This document shows positions 31,464-40,186 of a stretch of DNA of 64,000 nt, piece after piece. Both the position numbers and the translations under genes were made by a program. Numbering within the stretch: position 1 is the first letter of the stretch; the number at the start of each line of letters is the position of its first letter. The notes below the pieces were generated by a model. The model searched no databases and was not told the origin of the DNA. It saw only the letters and a program-made list of their open reading frames with translations. Source of the DNA: Duganella sp. sic0402 (GTDB taxonomy: Bacteria > Pseudomonadota > Gammaproteobacteria > Burkholderiales > Burkholderiaceae_D); assembly GCF_019219065.1 (NCBI RefSeq), contig NZ_JAHUWK010000008.1:234686-298685 (forward strand), written 5' to 3'.

Positions 31464-31835
31464 ATGAGTATTCCTAAACCTACTGCCGGAGAGCTGGAGC
31501 TGTTACAGGCTTTGTGGCCGCTCGGCGCAGCTACCGCCAAGCAGGTGCACGAGGCCATGTTGGCCGACAAGCCCGACCTCGCCTACGGCACCGTGCTACG
31601 CCTGATGCAGATCATGCACACCAAAGGCATCCTGACGCGCGATGAAAGTCAGCGCTCCCATATCTACGCCCCCGCGCAGGCCAAGCACACGCTGCAAAGC
31701 AGCCTGCTGAAAGACCTGATGCAGAAAGCCTTCGCAGGTTCAGCCAAGGCGCTGGTGCTGGCCGCACTACGCAACGGCATCTCGAAAAAAGAGCGCGCTG
31801 AAATCGAAAAGCTGCTGAAGGACGACCAGCAATGA
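31464..31835 (+). CDS. BlaI/MecI/CopY-family transcriptional repressor
   Basis: A 123-residue winged-helix repressor. The N-terminus (TAGELELLQALWPLGAATAK) and recognition region (AYGTVLRLMQIMHTKGILTR) match the Penicillinase_R family, and the C-terminal helices serve dimerisation. GGAGG lies 6 bp before the ATG. Such repressors are inactivated by proteolysis after signalling by an M56 membrane protease; the gene for one begins 4 bp inside this gene's end. This pair controls beta-lactamase in other bacteria, but no beta-lactamase is next to it here. Confidence 0.93.
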   Translation: MSIPKPTAGELELLQALWPLGAATAKQVHEAMLADKPDLAYGTVLRLMQIMHTKGILTRDESQRSHIYAPAQAKHTLQSSLLKDLMQKAFAGSAKALVLAALRNGISKKERAEIEKLLKDDQQ

Positions 31836-33097
31836 GCTCCTTCATCTTCGCCCTCGGCCTGACGCTGATGCACTTCCTGTGGCAAGGCCTGCTGCTCGGT
31901 TGCGCCACCGCCGTCATCCTCACACTGCTGCGCAACAGCCGCGCCGAATACCGCTACATCGTCGCCTGCTGCGGCCTGCTGGCCTGCCTCGCCTGGCCGG
32001 CGCTGGAGCTGTGGCAGCGGCTTGGCAACGACGCTGCGGCCACCAGCGCCAGCATGCTGGCCTTGCCATGGACCGGACGCGCCCTCACCGCAGATGCCGA
32101 CTGGTTCAATCTGCGCGACGCATTGCGCGGCGTAGTCGGCCTGTGGTCAGTGTGCGCGGCCGTGCTGGCACTGCGCATGGTGGCCGGACTACTATGGATA
32201 GACCGCATGGCGCGCCAACCCGGCGACAGCAACCACAGCGCGCAACAGCGCCTGCAACGCGAGCTAGTACAACTGGCGCAACGCTTCGGCATGACGCGCA
32301 CCGTGCGTCTGCGCCTGCTGGATACACTGGCCAGCCCGATTACCGCCGGCTGGTGGCGGCCGGTCGTGATGGTGCCAACCTCGCTGGCTACCGGCATGCC
32401 GCCCGAGCTGCTGCAAGCGCTGCTGGCGCACGAACTGGCGCACATCCAGCGCCACGATTACCTGATTAACCTGCTGCAGAACGTGATCGAAACGCTGCTG
32501 TTCTACCACCCCGCAGTGTGGTGGATATCGAACCGCATCCGTGTCGAACGCGAACTGATTGCAGATGCCGTCGCCGCAAGCCAGCTGGGCGAACCGCGGC
32601 GCCTGGCCCTTGCGTTGTCGGAACTGGAGCGGCTCCGCTTCTCCCATCATCAACTGGCCCAGGCGGCCAATGGAGGAGATTTAATGAAGCGCATCCAATA
32701 CCTGTTACGTCCCGCACCGCAATCGCTGAACTGGAAAGCCGCCGTCGCCATGCTGGGCGTCGCACTGGCCTGCGTATCGATCTACACGGAAGCCACCGCC
32801 GCCGACAAGAACGCGTCCGGCAACCGCCGCGCACTGATCGATTTCAGCAAATGCAGCAAGCCCGCGTGGCCGGAAGGCGCCTTGGCGGCCCAGCACACCG
32901 GCAACGTGCAACTGAATTTCCTGGTTGGCAGCGATGGCAAGGTCAAGGACTCAAAAGTCGACCGTTCCAGCGGTCACCCCGACCTGGACGAAGCGGCGCG
33001 CGTGGGAATCACCAAATGCCAATTCAAGCCTGCCCTGAAAGCCGGCAAACCGCTGGAGACCTGGCAGAAGATGCAATACGTCTGGGTGCTGGAGTGA
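31832..33097 (+). CDS. M56 metallopeptidase with TonB-like C-terminal domain
   Basis: A 421-residue BlaR1/MecR1-type membrane protease. N-terminal helices (FIFALGLTLMHFLWQGLLLG, YIVACCGLLACLAWPAL, LRGVVGLWSVCAAVLALRMV) flank the cytoplasmic zinc site LLAHELAHIQRHD (HELAH about residues 200-204) and RVERELIADAVAA, which supplies the third ligand. After a last helix near 300, the extracytoplasmic part is not a penicillin sensor. It is a ~85-residue TonB_C-like domain (GNVQLNFLVGSDGKVKDSKV to MQYVWVLE). The sensed ligand is unknown. It overlaps the repressor gene by 4 bp and the next gene by 4 bp. Confidence 0.9.
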   Translation: MSSFIFALGLTLMHFLWQGLLLGCATAVILTLLRNSRAEYRYIVACCGLLACLAWPALELWQRLGNDAAATSASMLALPWTGRALTADADWFNLRDALRGVVGLWSVCAAVLALRMVAGLLWIDRMARQPGDSNHSAQQRLQRELVQLAQRFGMTRTVRLRLLDTLASPITAGWWRPVVMVPTSLATGMPPELLQALLAHELAHIQRHDYLINLLQNVIETLLFYHPAVWWISNRIRVERELIADAVAASQLGEPRRLALALSELERLRFSHHQLAQAANGGDLMKRIQYLLRPAPQSLNWKAAVAMLGVALACVSIYTEATAADKNASGNRRALIDFSKCSKPAWPEGALAAQHTGNVQLNFLVGSDGKVKDSKVDRSSGHPDLDEAARVGITKCQFKPALKAGKPLETWQKMQYVWVLE

Positions 33098-34332
33098 GAC
33101 ACACCATTATTATGGCCCTGCTGGCGGGCACAATACAGAGCGCCAGCGCCGGCGTAGACCCGGAAGTCGATCTGCGCAAGGCAGAGCTTGCGGTGGAGAA
33201 CGTCCGCACCACATTGCGTCAGCCGGCGTTGGCGCAGTCCGATGCCACCAAGGCCAGGCGGGAGCTGCTTGAAAAGCTGCAGCGGCTGGGTACCCAGCGT
33301 TCGTTTGTCGGCGATCACAGGGGCGCCATGGCCGCCTTTGATGAACTCACCCTGTCCCGCCCGGCGAGCAGCGCCAGTGCAGACGACTTCGCGAGGCTCG
33401 CCAAGGCCCAGGAGGAAGACGCTATCAGCGCCATCATCCGTGAAGCAGACAAGCACCGCGTGGTGATCCTGAACGAAGCGCATCATGTACCGCTACATCG
33501 CGCCTTTGCCATGCGGCTGGCGCGGGAACTACGCCGCATAGGCTACGACTGGCTGGCGTGCGAAACGTTCGAGAAGACGCCCTTCAACAAAGGCTATCTC
33601 GCGCTGTCGGATGGCTACTATTCCCGCGAGCCGGCATTCGGCAACTTCCTGCGCGACGCCAAGGCGGATGGATGGCAGCTGGTGCAATACGAGCCGTTCG
33701 ATCAGGACAGCGGCGGCTCCATGTCCGAGCAAATCGAACGGCGCGAAAGCGGCGAGGCGCGCAATCTGGTGGCACGCATCTTCTCCCTTCATCCGGATGC
33801 CAAGGTCTTCATCTATGTGGGCTATGGCCACCTGCGGGAGAAGCCGCGTGTGGGTGACGGCAGCGGCGTAGCCTTGATGGCAGCCCAGCTCAGTCATCTG
33901 ACCGGCCTCGATCCGCTCACGATCGACCAGACCACGATGATGGAGCACACCAATTCGGCAGCAGAGCATCCGCTATACGCGGCGGCGCTACGGCAGCGAC
34001 CCGGCATACCATTCGTGCTGCGCGCACCAGATGATGGCTACGAAGTATTCGGCTCGTACCGCTCGGCGATCGATATGCAGGTGGTACACCCGAGATACGG
34101 CGTTGATGCGCACAGCGGTCGGCCAGCCTGGTTGCGTACATTGGCCGGCTTCACTGCAACAGAGCCGCCGATATCCGAGCCCGATGCCATCACGCCCTAT
34201 TTTGTCTACGCTTACCCGCAAGGCCAGCCTGACGACGCAGTGCCGGCGGATGTCGTGCAGTTGACGCCAGGTGCACCAGTACCGAAACTGATGCTGCCAG
34301 AGGGACAATTTCGCTTCCTCATCCAGCGCTAA
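33094..34332 (+). CDS. secreted protein with NEAHH motif, ChaN/EreA-like fold suspected
   Basis: About 412 residues. I choose the GTG at 33094, which overlaps the M56 stop (GTGA) and yields a signal peptide (MRHTIIMALLAGTIQSASA). Residues ~45-110 form a helical region. From about 125, RVVILNEAHHVPLHRAFAMR and DWLACETF resemble the GE/NExHH and E-containing strands of the ChaN/erythromycin-esterase-like (Tiki) superfamily, and KVFIYVGYGHLREKP gives a second His site. Acidic and His residues suggest metal or haem handling, or hydrolysis. No named family is certain. Tight coupling with the BlaI-M56 pair suggests one response unit. Confidence 0.7.
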   Translation: MRHTIIMALLAGTIQSASAGVDPEVDLRKAELAVENVRTTLRQPALAQSDATKARRELLEKLQRLGTQRSFVGDHRGAMAAFDELTLSRPASSASADDFARLAKAQEEDAISAIIREADKHRVVILNEAHHVPLHRAFAMRLARELRRIGYDWLACETFEKTPFNKGYLALSDGYYSREPAFGNFLRDAKADGWQLVQYEPFDQDSGGSMSEQIERRESGEARNLVARIFSLHPDAKVFIYVGYGHLREKPRVGDGSGVALMAAQLSHLTGLDPLTIDQTTMMEHTNSAAEHPLYAAALRQRPGIPFVLRAPDDGYEVFGSYRSAIDMQVVHPRYGVDAHSGRPAWLRTLAGFTATEPPISEPDAITPYFVYAYPQGQPDDAVPADVVQLTPGAPVPKLMLPEGQFRFLIQR

Positions 34333-34340
34333 TCAAGCGC

Positions 34341-35081
34341 TCACATGCCCTTGAAGCGGTGCTGGAAGCGCTGGCTCACCGGCAGGCGCGTGCCGTGGCC
34401 GCGCAGCTTGAGCCACGCCGCGCCGTCGGCGTCACGGTTGACGGCGGCGATGCGCCGTACCGCCACCACATAGCCGCGATGGATCTGCCAGAAGCCGGCG
34501 TCTTCCAGCTGCTCGGCCAGTTCCTTCAAGGGCGTGCGGATATGCGCTTCCAGATGCTCGGTCACCACACGGGTGTATTTCAGCTCTGCGCTGAAATAAA
34601 TCACGTCGTTCAAATCGATGAAGTGGATGGTGCTGCCAACGCTGGCTTGCAGCCATGCTGGCGGCGCTTTCTTCGGCGCGAGTTGCTGCACCAGCCGCGC
34701 CAGGTCCGGCGGCGGTGTGCCTAGCCGCGCGCGCAGGCGCTCAATGGCGCGCGCCAGCCGCGCCGGATCGACGGGTTTCAGCAGATAGTCGGCAGCGCCT
34801 TCGTCAAAGGCGGCCAGCGCATGCTCATGGTAGGCGGTCACAAACACCACGTGGATGCGCGAGCCGAAGGTACGCGCCACTTCCAGCCCGCTCAGGCCGG
34901 GCATACGGATGTCGAGGAAGGCGATGTCCGGCGCCAGCTCGCGCGCCATGTGCAAGGCCTGCACGCCATCGCTGGCGGCCCCCACCACTTGCGCCTCCGG
35001 CCATAGCGCGGCCAGCGCCGCTTGCAGCTCTTCCCGCAGCAGCGGTTCATCATCGGCGATCAGGATACGGGGTGGTGTCAT
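34341..35081 (-). CDS. LytTR-family response regulator
   Basis: A 246-residue regulator. The receiver domain starts RILIADDEPLLREEL, with the phospho-Asp in IAFLDIRMPGLSGLEVA (about 57) and the Lys in DYLLKPVDP. The C-terminal LytTR DNA-binding domain (~145-245) includes VIYFSAELKYTRVVTE, IRTPLKELAEQLEDAGFWQIHRGY as family core and RLPVSQRFQHRFKG at the end. It overlaps its kinase gene by 4 bp. Targets commonly include cell-surface and virulence genes (AlgR/LytR relatives); here the two exported proteins upstream are the obvious candidates. Confidence 0.92.
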   Translation of the reverse strand: MTPPRILIADDEPLLREELQAALAALWPEAQVVGAASDGVQALHMARELAPDIAFLDIRMPGLSGLEVARTFGSRIHVVFVTAYHEHALAAFDEGAADYLLKPVDPARLARAIERLRARLGTPPPDLARLVQQLAPKKAPPAWLQASVGSTIHFIDLNDVIYFSAELKYTRVVTEHLEAHIRTPLKELAEQLEDAGFWQIHRGYVVAVRRIAAVNRDADGAAWLKLRGHGTRLPVSQRFQHRFKGM

Positions 35082-36115
35082 GACAGAGGCAAGATAAGTT
35101 CAGCATGGGTCCAGCCGTCTTCGCCCATGCTCAGACGCAGGCTGGCGGCGCCGCCATACAAGGCGTGCAGGCGCTGGCGGATATTGCGCAGCCCAACGCC
35201 GCTGCCCAGCACCGCATCGCCGACACCAGCGCCATTATCACGCACCGCGACCTGCACATGGCCATCTGCGCGGCGCGCGCTGACGGACACCGTCACTGCG
35301 CCAGCATGCGGTTCAACGCCATGCTGCACGGCGTTTTCCACCAGCGGCATCAGCATCAATGGTGGCAGCGCCAGATCGCGCACCTCATCGGCGCAGTCAA
35401 TATGCACACTCAAGCGGTCGCCGTAGCGGATCGCCATCAGCGCCAGGTAATGGCCGGCCAGCTCGCACTCGCGCCCCAGCGTGGACATCGGGCTGCGCAG
35501 GTCGGGCAAGGCGCTGCGCAGATAGGCGATCAGATGGTCGAGCATTTCGGTCGCGCGCTCCGGCTGCTGCCGCACCAGGTAGCGGGTATTGGCCAGCGTG
35601 TTATACAGGAAGTGCGGTTCGATCTGCGCCTGCAAGGCTTTCAGATCCGACGCCAGCGCGGCCTGCGACAGCCGGGCGATATGCAGCGTGCGCGCGCGAT
35701 GCTGCGCCATCCATAGCGGCAGCACCATCAGCAACAAGAACAGCGATGCCTCCACCGCCATGACCTGCAACTGGTTCAGCGGCACCACGCCGATTCGCGA
35801 CAGCGCCAGCGCATACACGCTTCCGGCAGCCGCCACGCCGGCCGGCAGCAATATCAGAAGTGCCAGCACCAGCGCGCGCCAGCTACGGCCGCGCGGATGA
35901 CGCTGCATCAGCATCAGCAGCGCCGCCATGCCGCCCAAAGGCAGCAGCAAGGCGGCGAACAGCGCCAGCCAGGTGTAGGCGCGCAGCTCGATGGCAAGCA
36001 GCGTCGCCACCGCGACCAGCACCGCACTGAGCCCATACCGGCGGTACGAACCGGCGACCACGCTGCGCAAGGCCTGCGGCGCGCTGTCCGGATCGATAAC
36101 AGGCATGCCGGTCAT
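35078..36115 (-). CDS. LytS/AlgZ-type sensor histidine kinase
   Basis: A 345-residue His_kinase (PF06580) protein. Four hydrophobic helices lie within residues ~25-140, with no periplasmic sensor domain of size. The phosphorylation box is LQAQIEPHFLYNTLANTRYL (about 160-180), followed by an ATPase domain with PLVENAVQHGVEPHAG and DNGAGVG...GVGLRNIRQRL. It should phosphorylate the LytTR regulator downstream. Its ATG overlaps the stop of the upstream exported-protein gene (ATGA), so all four genes 34341-37238 appear coupled. Confidence 0.92.
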   Translation of the reverse strand: MTGMPVIDPDSAPQALRSVVAGSYRRYGLSAVLVAVATLLAIELRAYTWLALFAALLLPLGGMAALLMLMQRHPRGRSWRALVLALLILLPAGVAAAGSVYALALSRIGVVPLNQLQVMAVEASLFLLLMVLPLWMAQHRARTLHIARLSQAALASDLKALQAQIEPHFLYNTLANTRYLVRQQPERATEMLDHLIAYLRSALPDLRSPMSTLGRECELAGHYLALMAIRYGDRLSVHIDCADEVRDLALPPLMLMPLVENAVQHGVEPHAGAVTVSVSARRADGHVQVAVRDNGAGVGDAVLGSGVGLRNIRQRLHALYGGAASLRLSMGEDGWTHAELILPLS

Positions 36116-36681
36116 AAGATCGGCTTTTCCGGCAGTTTTGAGTAGGGCATCACATCCACCGGCTTGTCCTTGCCGACGATTTCAAAAGACAGTTCGTCTA
36201 TCCACACCTGGCCGCGGCCGACGGTGATCACGCCAAATGAAATCATGCTGGCGTCCTCGGGCACATCCAGCGTCACGCTGCGCACCTGCCACGCGGTGGT
36301 GCCCCGCAGCGGCTGATCGCTACTGTTATAGAACGCGGCGTTGGGGCGCTTTGGCGCCTGCACCTGCATCCACAAGCCGGCCCAGTTGCTGACCTCATGC
36401 GTCTTGATCATCGCGCGGAAGCGTATCCGCTGGCCCAGGTAGCGCTGCGCCGAGATCGACTGCGTCAGCGACGCATAGCCTTTGTCGCCGCCCTGCGCAT
36501 AACGCAGGAACTTGGCGCCCTTGCCGCTGCTGGTTTCGACATTATCAATGCCAGCCTCGTAAGAAGTGGCTTGATCGCCGCCGATAAACCACGGCGGCGG
36601 CAGCTTGCCGACGGATTCCGCCGCCGCCACCCACAGGCAGGTGGCGGCCAGCGCTGCAACAATGACGTGCAGTGGCTTCAT
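36112..36681 (-). CDS. exported protein, paralogue A of a coupled pair
   Basis: A 189-residue protein with a signal peptide (MKPLHVIVAALAATCLWVAAAES). The mature part reads as a beta-sandwich, with motifs RIRFRAMIKTHEVSNWAGLW, WQVRSVTLDVPEDASMISFG and GQVWIDELSFEIVG that are shared with the neighbouring gene. These resemble galactose-binding-like or carbohydrate-binding folds, but I cannot name a family. It overlaps both neighbours by 4 bp and sits between its paralogue and the LytS-type kinase. A ligand-binding periplasmic role is inferred. Confidence 0.75.
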   Translation of the reverse strand: MKPLHVIVAALAATCLWVAAAESVGKLPPPWFIGGDQATSYEAGIDNVETSSGKGAKFLRYAQGGDKGYASLTQSISAQRYLGQRIRFRAMIKTHEVSNWAGLWMQVQAPKRPNAAFYNSSDQPLRGTTAWQVRSVTLDVPEDASMISFGVITVGRGQVWIDELSFEIVGKDKPVDVMPYSKLPEKPIL

Positions 36682-37238
36682 AGCGATGGCGTCTGCGACA
36701 ACTTGCGCTGCCCAGGCATCACATCCACCGGCACCTCATTGCCCACCACCTCCAGCGACAGCTGGTCGATCCACACCTGCCCCTTGCCGCCATCGATGAC
36801 GCCAAAGTTCAGCGTCACCGCATCCTCAGGCAGGTCCAGCGTCACGCTGCGCAGCTGCCACTCGCTGCTGCCGACAATCGGCTTGTCCTGGCTGTTATAG
36901 AAGACGGCTGGCTGTTTCTCGCCCGCCCGATAGGCGCTCATCCATAAGCCTGCCCATTGGCTGACGTCACGGGTTTTGATCATCGCCTGGAAACGCACAC
37001 GTTTGCCACGGTAGTTGTTGGCCGAAATCTGCTGCATCAGCGTGCCGAACTTGCTGTCATCGCCGTCCACGTAGCGGATGAAGCGCGCCGGCTTGCCGCT
37101 GATGGTTTGCTGGCTGTCTTCGCCAATTTCATACGATTTGAAGGCCGCGCCGCTCAGGCCCCAGCCTTCCAGCGGCGCGGCATGCGCCACCATACTCATT
37201 ACAGCCACCAGGGCGGCAACAACGATTTTGCTTTTCAT
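36678..37238 (-). CDS. exported protein, paralogue B of a coupled pair
   Basis: A 186-residue protein with signal peptide MKSKIVVAALVAVMSMVAHA. It shares with paralogue A the core RVRFQAMIKTRDVSQWAGLW, WQLRSVTLDLPEDAVTLNFG, GQVWIDQLSLEVVG and PVDVMP. By eye about half the aligned positions are identical. The ATG at 37238 is preceded by GGAGAT; longer in-frame starts lack signal-peptide character. It is the first gene of the four-gene leftward unit. Function unknown. Confidence 0.77.
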   Translation of the reverse strand: MKSKIVVAALVAVMSMVAHAAPLEGWGLSGAAFKSYEIGEDSQQTISGKPARFIRYVDGDDSKFGTLMQQISANNYRGKRVRFQAMIKTRDVSQWAGLWMSAYRAGEKQPAVFYNSQDKPIVGSSEWQLRSVTLDLPEDAVTLNFGVIDGGKGQVWIDQLSLEVVGNEVPVDVMPGQRKLSQTPSL

Positions 37239-37353
37239 GGTATCTCCAAGGTCATGACGGTTTGTCATGGCGCTACTTTGCCCGGAACAGCCGCCATTCG
37301 GGCGGCCTTGCGACAAGCGCAGCCCGGCCGCGATAAGCGGCCCGGCAAGCGGA

Positions 37354-38202
37354 TTAACGATCGATCCACGCCAGGATATCGGCAAAGATCTGCTCGCGAT
37401 TGAGCTCGTTGAAGTTTTCGTGGAAGTTCTGCGGATGGCGCTGATAGGTCAGCAAGTGTGCCGGCACCGACTTCAGCATGGCTTCGGCCGCATCGGCGTC
37501 GGCCAGCTTGTCGTCGCCGGCCAGCACGGCAAACAGCGGCTGGGTCCACAAAGGCATACGTGCCGTCAGTCCCTGCTGGGCCGCTGTCAATGCATTGCCG
37601 AAGCGGACCGTGATTTCGCTGGCGCGGATGCCGTCGCGCTCATCCCGCACATGGCGCGCGGTGATGTCGGGATCGTGGGTCAGCTGATGCGTCAACGGCG
37701 CGAGCGGCACTTTCATGCGCGGCGCCAGCGCGCCCAGCACGCCGGACAGCGCCAGCAGCAAGGGCGAGACTTTGATGGCGTTCACGTAATAAGGCGAGGA
37801 CAGGATAAAGCCCTGAACCGCCGCATCGCCGGCAAAGCTGCCCAGCCCCAGGTGGGTGGCGATCAGCGCGCCCATCGAATGGCCCATCACATACACGGGC
37901 AGGCCGGGATACTGCTGCTTCACCCATTGCAGGAACAGCTGGCTGTCATCCAGGAACACGTGAAAACCGGGAATGTCGACGCGGCGCGCATCCTGATGGC
38001 CGCTCAGGTCATAAGCAACAGTGGCGATGCCGTGTTCGCGGAAGTACAGCGCCGGGGTGACGTAATCGCCGCCATGCGCCATGCCGCCGTGGATGGCGAG
38101 GATGACCGCGCGCGGCGCAGCCGGCGACCAGATATGGACCCGGCGCTGCGCGCCCTGCCCCGCAGTGAATTGGGTGAGACGGTCTTCGCCAAACCGCGCC
38201 AT
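37354..38202 (-). CDS. alpha/beta hydrolase, monoglyceride-lipase-like
   Basis: A 282-residue serine hydrolase of the Hydrolase_4 type. The oxyanion segment is AVILAIHGGMAHGGDYVTPA, the nucleophile elbow YVMGHSMGALIATHLG, the acid in FAVLAGDDKLADADAAEAM, and the His in FHENFNE near the C-terminus. Lysophospholipase and monoacylglycerol lipase relatives share this plan. No signal peptide is visible. The ATG at 38202 lies 5 bp after the upstream small gene; the longer reading frame covers that gene in another frame. Confidence 0.85.
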   Translation of the reverse strand: MARFGEDRLTQFTAGQGAQRRVHIWSPAAPRAVILAIHGGMAHGGDYVTPALYFREHGIATVAYDLSGHQDARRVDIPGFHVFLDDSQLFLQWVKQQYPGLPVYVMGHSMGALIATHLGLGSFAGDAAVQGFILSSPYYVNAIKVSPLLLALSGVLGALAPRMKVPLAPLTHQLTHDPDITARHVRDERDGIRASEITVRFGNALTAAQQGLTARMPLWTQPLFAVLAGDDKLADADAAEAMLKSVPAHLLTYQRHPQNFHENFNELNREQIFADILAWIDR

Positions 38203-38207
38203 GCGCG

Positions 38208-38579
38208 TCAGGCGGTGATGCTGAGATTGATGCCCATCTCGACCAGCATGGTCATATCGGCCAGCGACAGGTCGAGCGTCGGCGCGACCACGCCCGGTTC
38301 GGTGGGGAAGGAAATACGCAGCTCGGCGTCCACGTCCGAACGTTCGAAGTGGATGCCGCGCGCGCGGCACTCGCCCAGGTAGAAGCGGACCTGCTTCAGC
38401 AGGTCGCCGGGATTCTGCTCGGTGCCGATGGCCACGTAGAAGCCGGAGTCGATACGCACCCGGCCATCCGGCTTGACATCGCCCTTTTGCCAGTCGCCGT
38501 GCGGCTCGCTCGGCAGGCCGTCGCGGACGTCCGCCAAGCCATCTGGATCACCGTGCACCTTCAATGTTGCGATATTCAT
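38208..38579 (-). CDS. DUF4279-like small protein
   Basis: A 123-residue soluble protein starting MNIATLKVHGDPDGLADVRD. The pattern (an early GLPSEPHGDWQKGD segment, FYVAIGTEQNPGDLLKQVRF, then beta strands ending LADMTMLVEMGINLSITA) resembles DUF4279, a family of unknown role found as single genes and near toxin loci. I rate that match as moderate. It precedes the lipase-like gene by 5 bp and is probably co-transcribed with it. Confidence 0.6.
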   Translation of the reverse strand: MNIATLKVHGDPDGLADVRDGLPSEPHGDWQKGDVKPDGRVRIDSGFYVAIGTEQNPGDLLKQVRFYLGECRARGIHFERSDVDAELRISFPTEPGVVAPTLDLSLADMTMLVEMGINLSITA

Positions 38580-38653
38580 GGTCTACCTTAGTGAGTCTCC
38601 TAGCTTCAGGAAGGTTACACCATAGAAATATCAATGTCTAGCAACGTAGCAAA

Positions 38654-39319
38654 TTAAACAATCCCGTAGCGGCTGCGGTAGGCGGCCACCGCGTCCTTGT
38701 GCTGGGCCAGCTCTGGCGATGCGCCCGCGCCGTTGAGGAAGCCGAACAAATCGTCCAGGTTGCCGATGGAAATCACCGGAATGCCGTACTTTTGCGTCAC
38801 TTCCTGTACCGCCGACAACGCCGAGATCTGGCCATCCTTGCCGCCGCGCTCCATGCGGTCCAGCGCGATCAGCACGGCGCATGGCTCGGCGCCGGCGGCG
38901 CGTATCATTTCCACCGACTCGCGCACCGAGGTGCCGGCCGAGATCACGTCGTCGATAATGACGACCTTGCCTTGCAGCTTGGCGCCGACGATGGTGCCGC
39001 CTTCGCCGTGGTCCTTGGCTTCCTTGCGGTTGAAGGCAAACGAGGTGTTGCGGCCCTTGCCGGCCAGCGCTACTGCCGTGGCCGAGGCCAGCGTGATGCC
39101 TTTATAGGCCGGGCCAAACAGCATGTCGAACTGCACGCCGGAATCCAGCAGCGTTTGCGCATAGAATTGCGCAACCTGGGCCAGCGTGGCGCCGTCATGG
39201 AACAGGCCGGCGTTGAAAAAGTATGGCGACTGGCGTCCGGCCTTGGTGGTGAATTCGCCAAAGCGCAGCACGCCGCTCTGGACCGAAAACGCAATAAATT
39301 CCTGACGTAAAGTGTTCAT
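38654..39319 (-). CDS. pyrE: orotate phosphoribosyltransferase
   Basis: A 221-residue type I PRTase. The PRPP loop is VVIIDDVISAGTSVRESVEM (about residues 120-139), and FGPAYKGITLASATAVAL and NRKEAKDHGEGG are the family's phosphate and lysine/histidine loops. It makes OMP from orotate in pyrimidine synthesis. It is divergent from the exonuclease III gene across 76 bp. The 74 bp after its stop contain no clear hairpin. Confidence 0.96.
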   Translation of the reverse strand: MNTLRQEFIAFSVQSGVLRFGEFTTKAGRQSPYFFNAGLFHDGATLAQVAQFYAQTLLDSGVQFDMLFGPAYKGITLASATAVALAGKGRNTSFAFNRKEAKDHGEGGTIVGAKLQGKVVIIDDVISAGTSVRESVEMIRAAGAEPCAVLIALDRMERGGKDGQISALSAVQEVTQKYGIPVISIGNLDDLFGFLNGAGASPELAQHKDAVAAYRSRYGIV

Positions 39320-39395
39320 GAGGCCTCATTTCTGTAAAGTGCCCGTATTTTACCGCTACACTAGCGCATTCAGTCATCTTCACCACGATTCATCT

Positions 39396-40166
39396 ATGCC
39401 AAAAATCATCTCCGCCAACCTGAACGGTATCCGCTCCGCCTCGTCCAAGGGCTTTTTCACCTGGCTGGCCAAGCAGGACGCCGATTTTGTCTGCGTGCAG
39501 GAACTCAAGGCGCAAGCGCCGGACATGACGCCTGAATTCCTCAACCCTGGCGGCTACCACGGCCACTTCCACTACGCCGAGAAAAAAGGCTATTCCGGCA
39601 CCGGCGTCTACAGCAAGATCGAACCAGATCGGGTGGTGATCGGCTTTGGTTCGCCGGAGTTCGACGCGGAAGGCCGCTATGTACGCTGCGACTTCGGCAC
39701 TCTGACGGTGATTTCCGTCTACTGCCCGTCCGGCTCGTCCGGCCCGGAGCGCCAGGAAGCCAAGTTCCGCTTCATGGACCTGTTTATGGTCCACCTGCAG
39801 CAACTGCACGCCGAAGGGCGCGAAGTGGTAATCTGCGGCGACTGGAATATTGCCCACAAGGAAATCGACCTGAAGAACTGGAAGGGTAACAAGAAAAACT
39901 CCGGCTTCCTGCCTGAAGAACGCGCATGGATGACCCGCCTCTTTGACGAAGTCGGCTTCGTCGACGTGCACCGCGGTCTCGACCCGCGCGAAGAGCAATA
40001 CACCTGGTGGAGCAACCGCGGCCAGGCCTACGCGAAGAATGTTGGCTGGCGCATCGACTACCACGTCGCCACCCCAGGCATCGCCGCCAAGGCCACGACC
40101 GTCGCCATCTACAAAGAAGAGAAGTTCTCCGACCACGCGCCGCTGACCATTGAGTACAGCGCTTAA
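39396..40166 (+). CDS. xthA: exodeoxyribonuclease III
   Basis: A 256-residue AP endonuclease/exonuclease III. The family motifs appear in order: KIISANLNGIRSASSKGF, VCVQELKAQ (metal-binding Glu), GDWNIAHKEIDLKNW (catalytic Asp/Asn), WRIDYHVATPGI and the C-terminal FSDHAPLTIEY (catalytic Asp-His). It incises abasic sites in base excision repair. The ATG at 39396 is preferred because the protein then begins MPKIISAN as in relatives; an upstream in-frame ATG at 39312 lies in the pyrE promoter region. Confidence 0.95.
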   Translation: MPKIISANLNGIRSASSKGFFTWLAKQDADFVCVQELKAQAPDMTPEFLNPGGYHGHFHYAEKKGYSGTGVYSKIEPDRVVIGFGSPEFDAEGRYVRCDFGTLTVISVYCPSGSSGPERQEAKFRFMDLFMVHLQQLHAEGREVVICGDWNIAHKEIDLKNWKGNKKNSGFLPEERAWMTRLFDEVGFVDVHRGLDPREEQYTWWSNRGQAYAKNVGWRIDYHVATPGIAAKATTVAIYKEEKFSDHAPLTIEYSA

Positions 40167-40186
40167 ATTCAGATAACGACACTACC

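Noticed and set aside
32518..33093. N-terminal 192 codons of the long frame leading into the NEAHH protein
   Set aside because: They lie within the M56 gene in another frame; a GTG at 33094 gives a proper signal peptide.
31832..33097. BlaR1-type beta-lactam sensor
   Set aside because: The extracytoplasmic part lacks the STxK/SxN/KTG penicillin-binding motifs and instead looks TonB_C-like.
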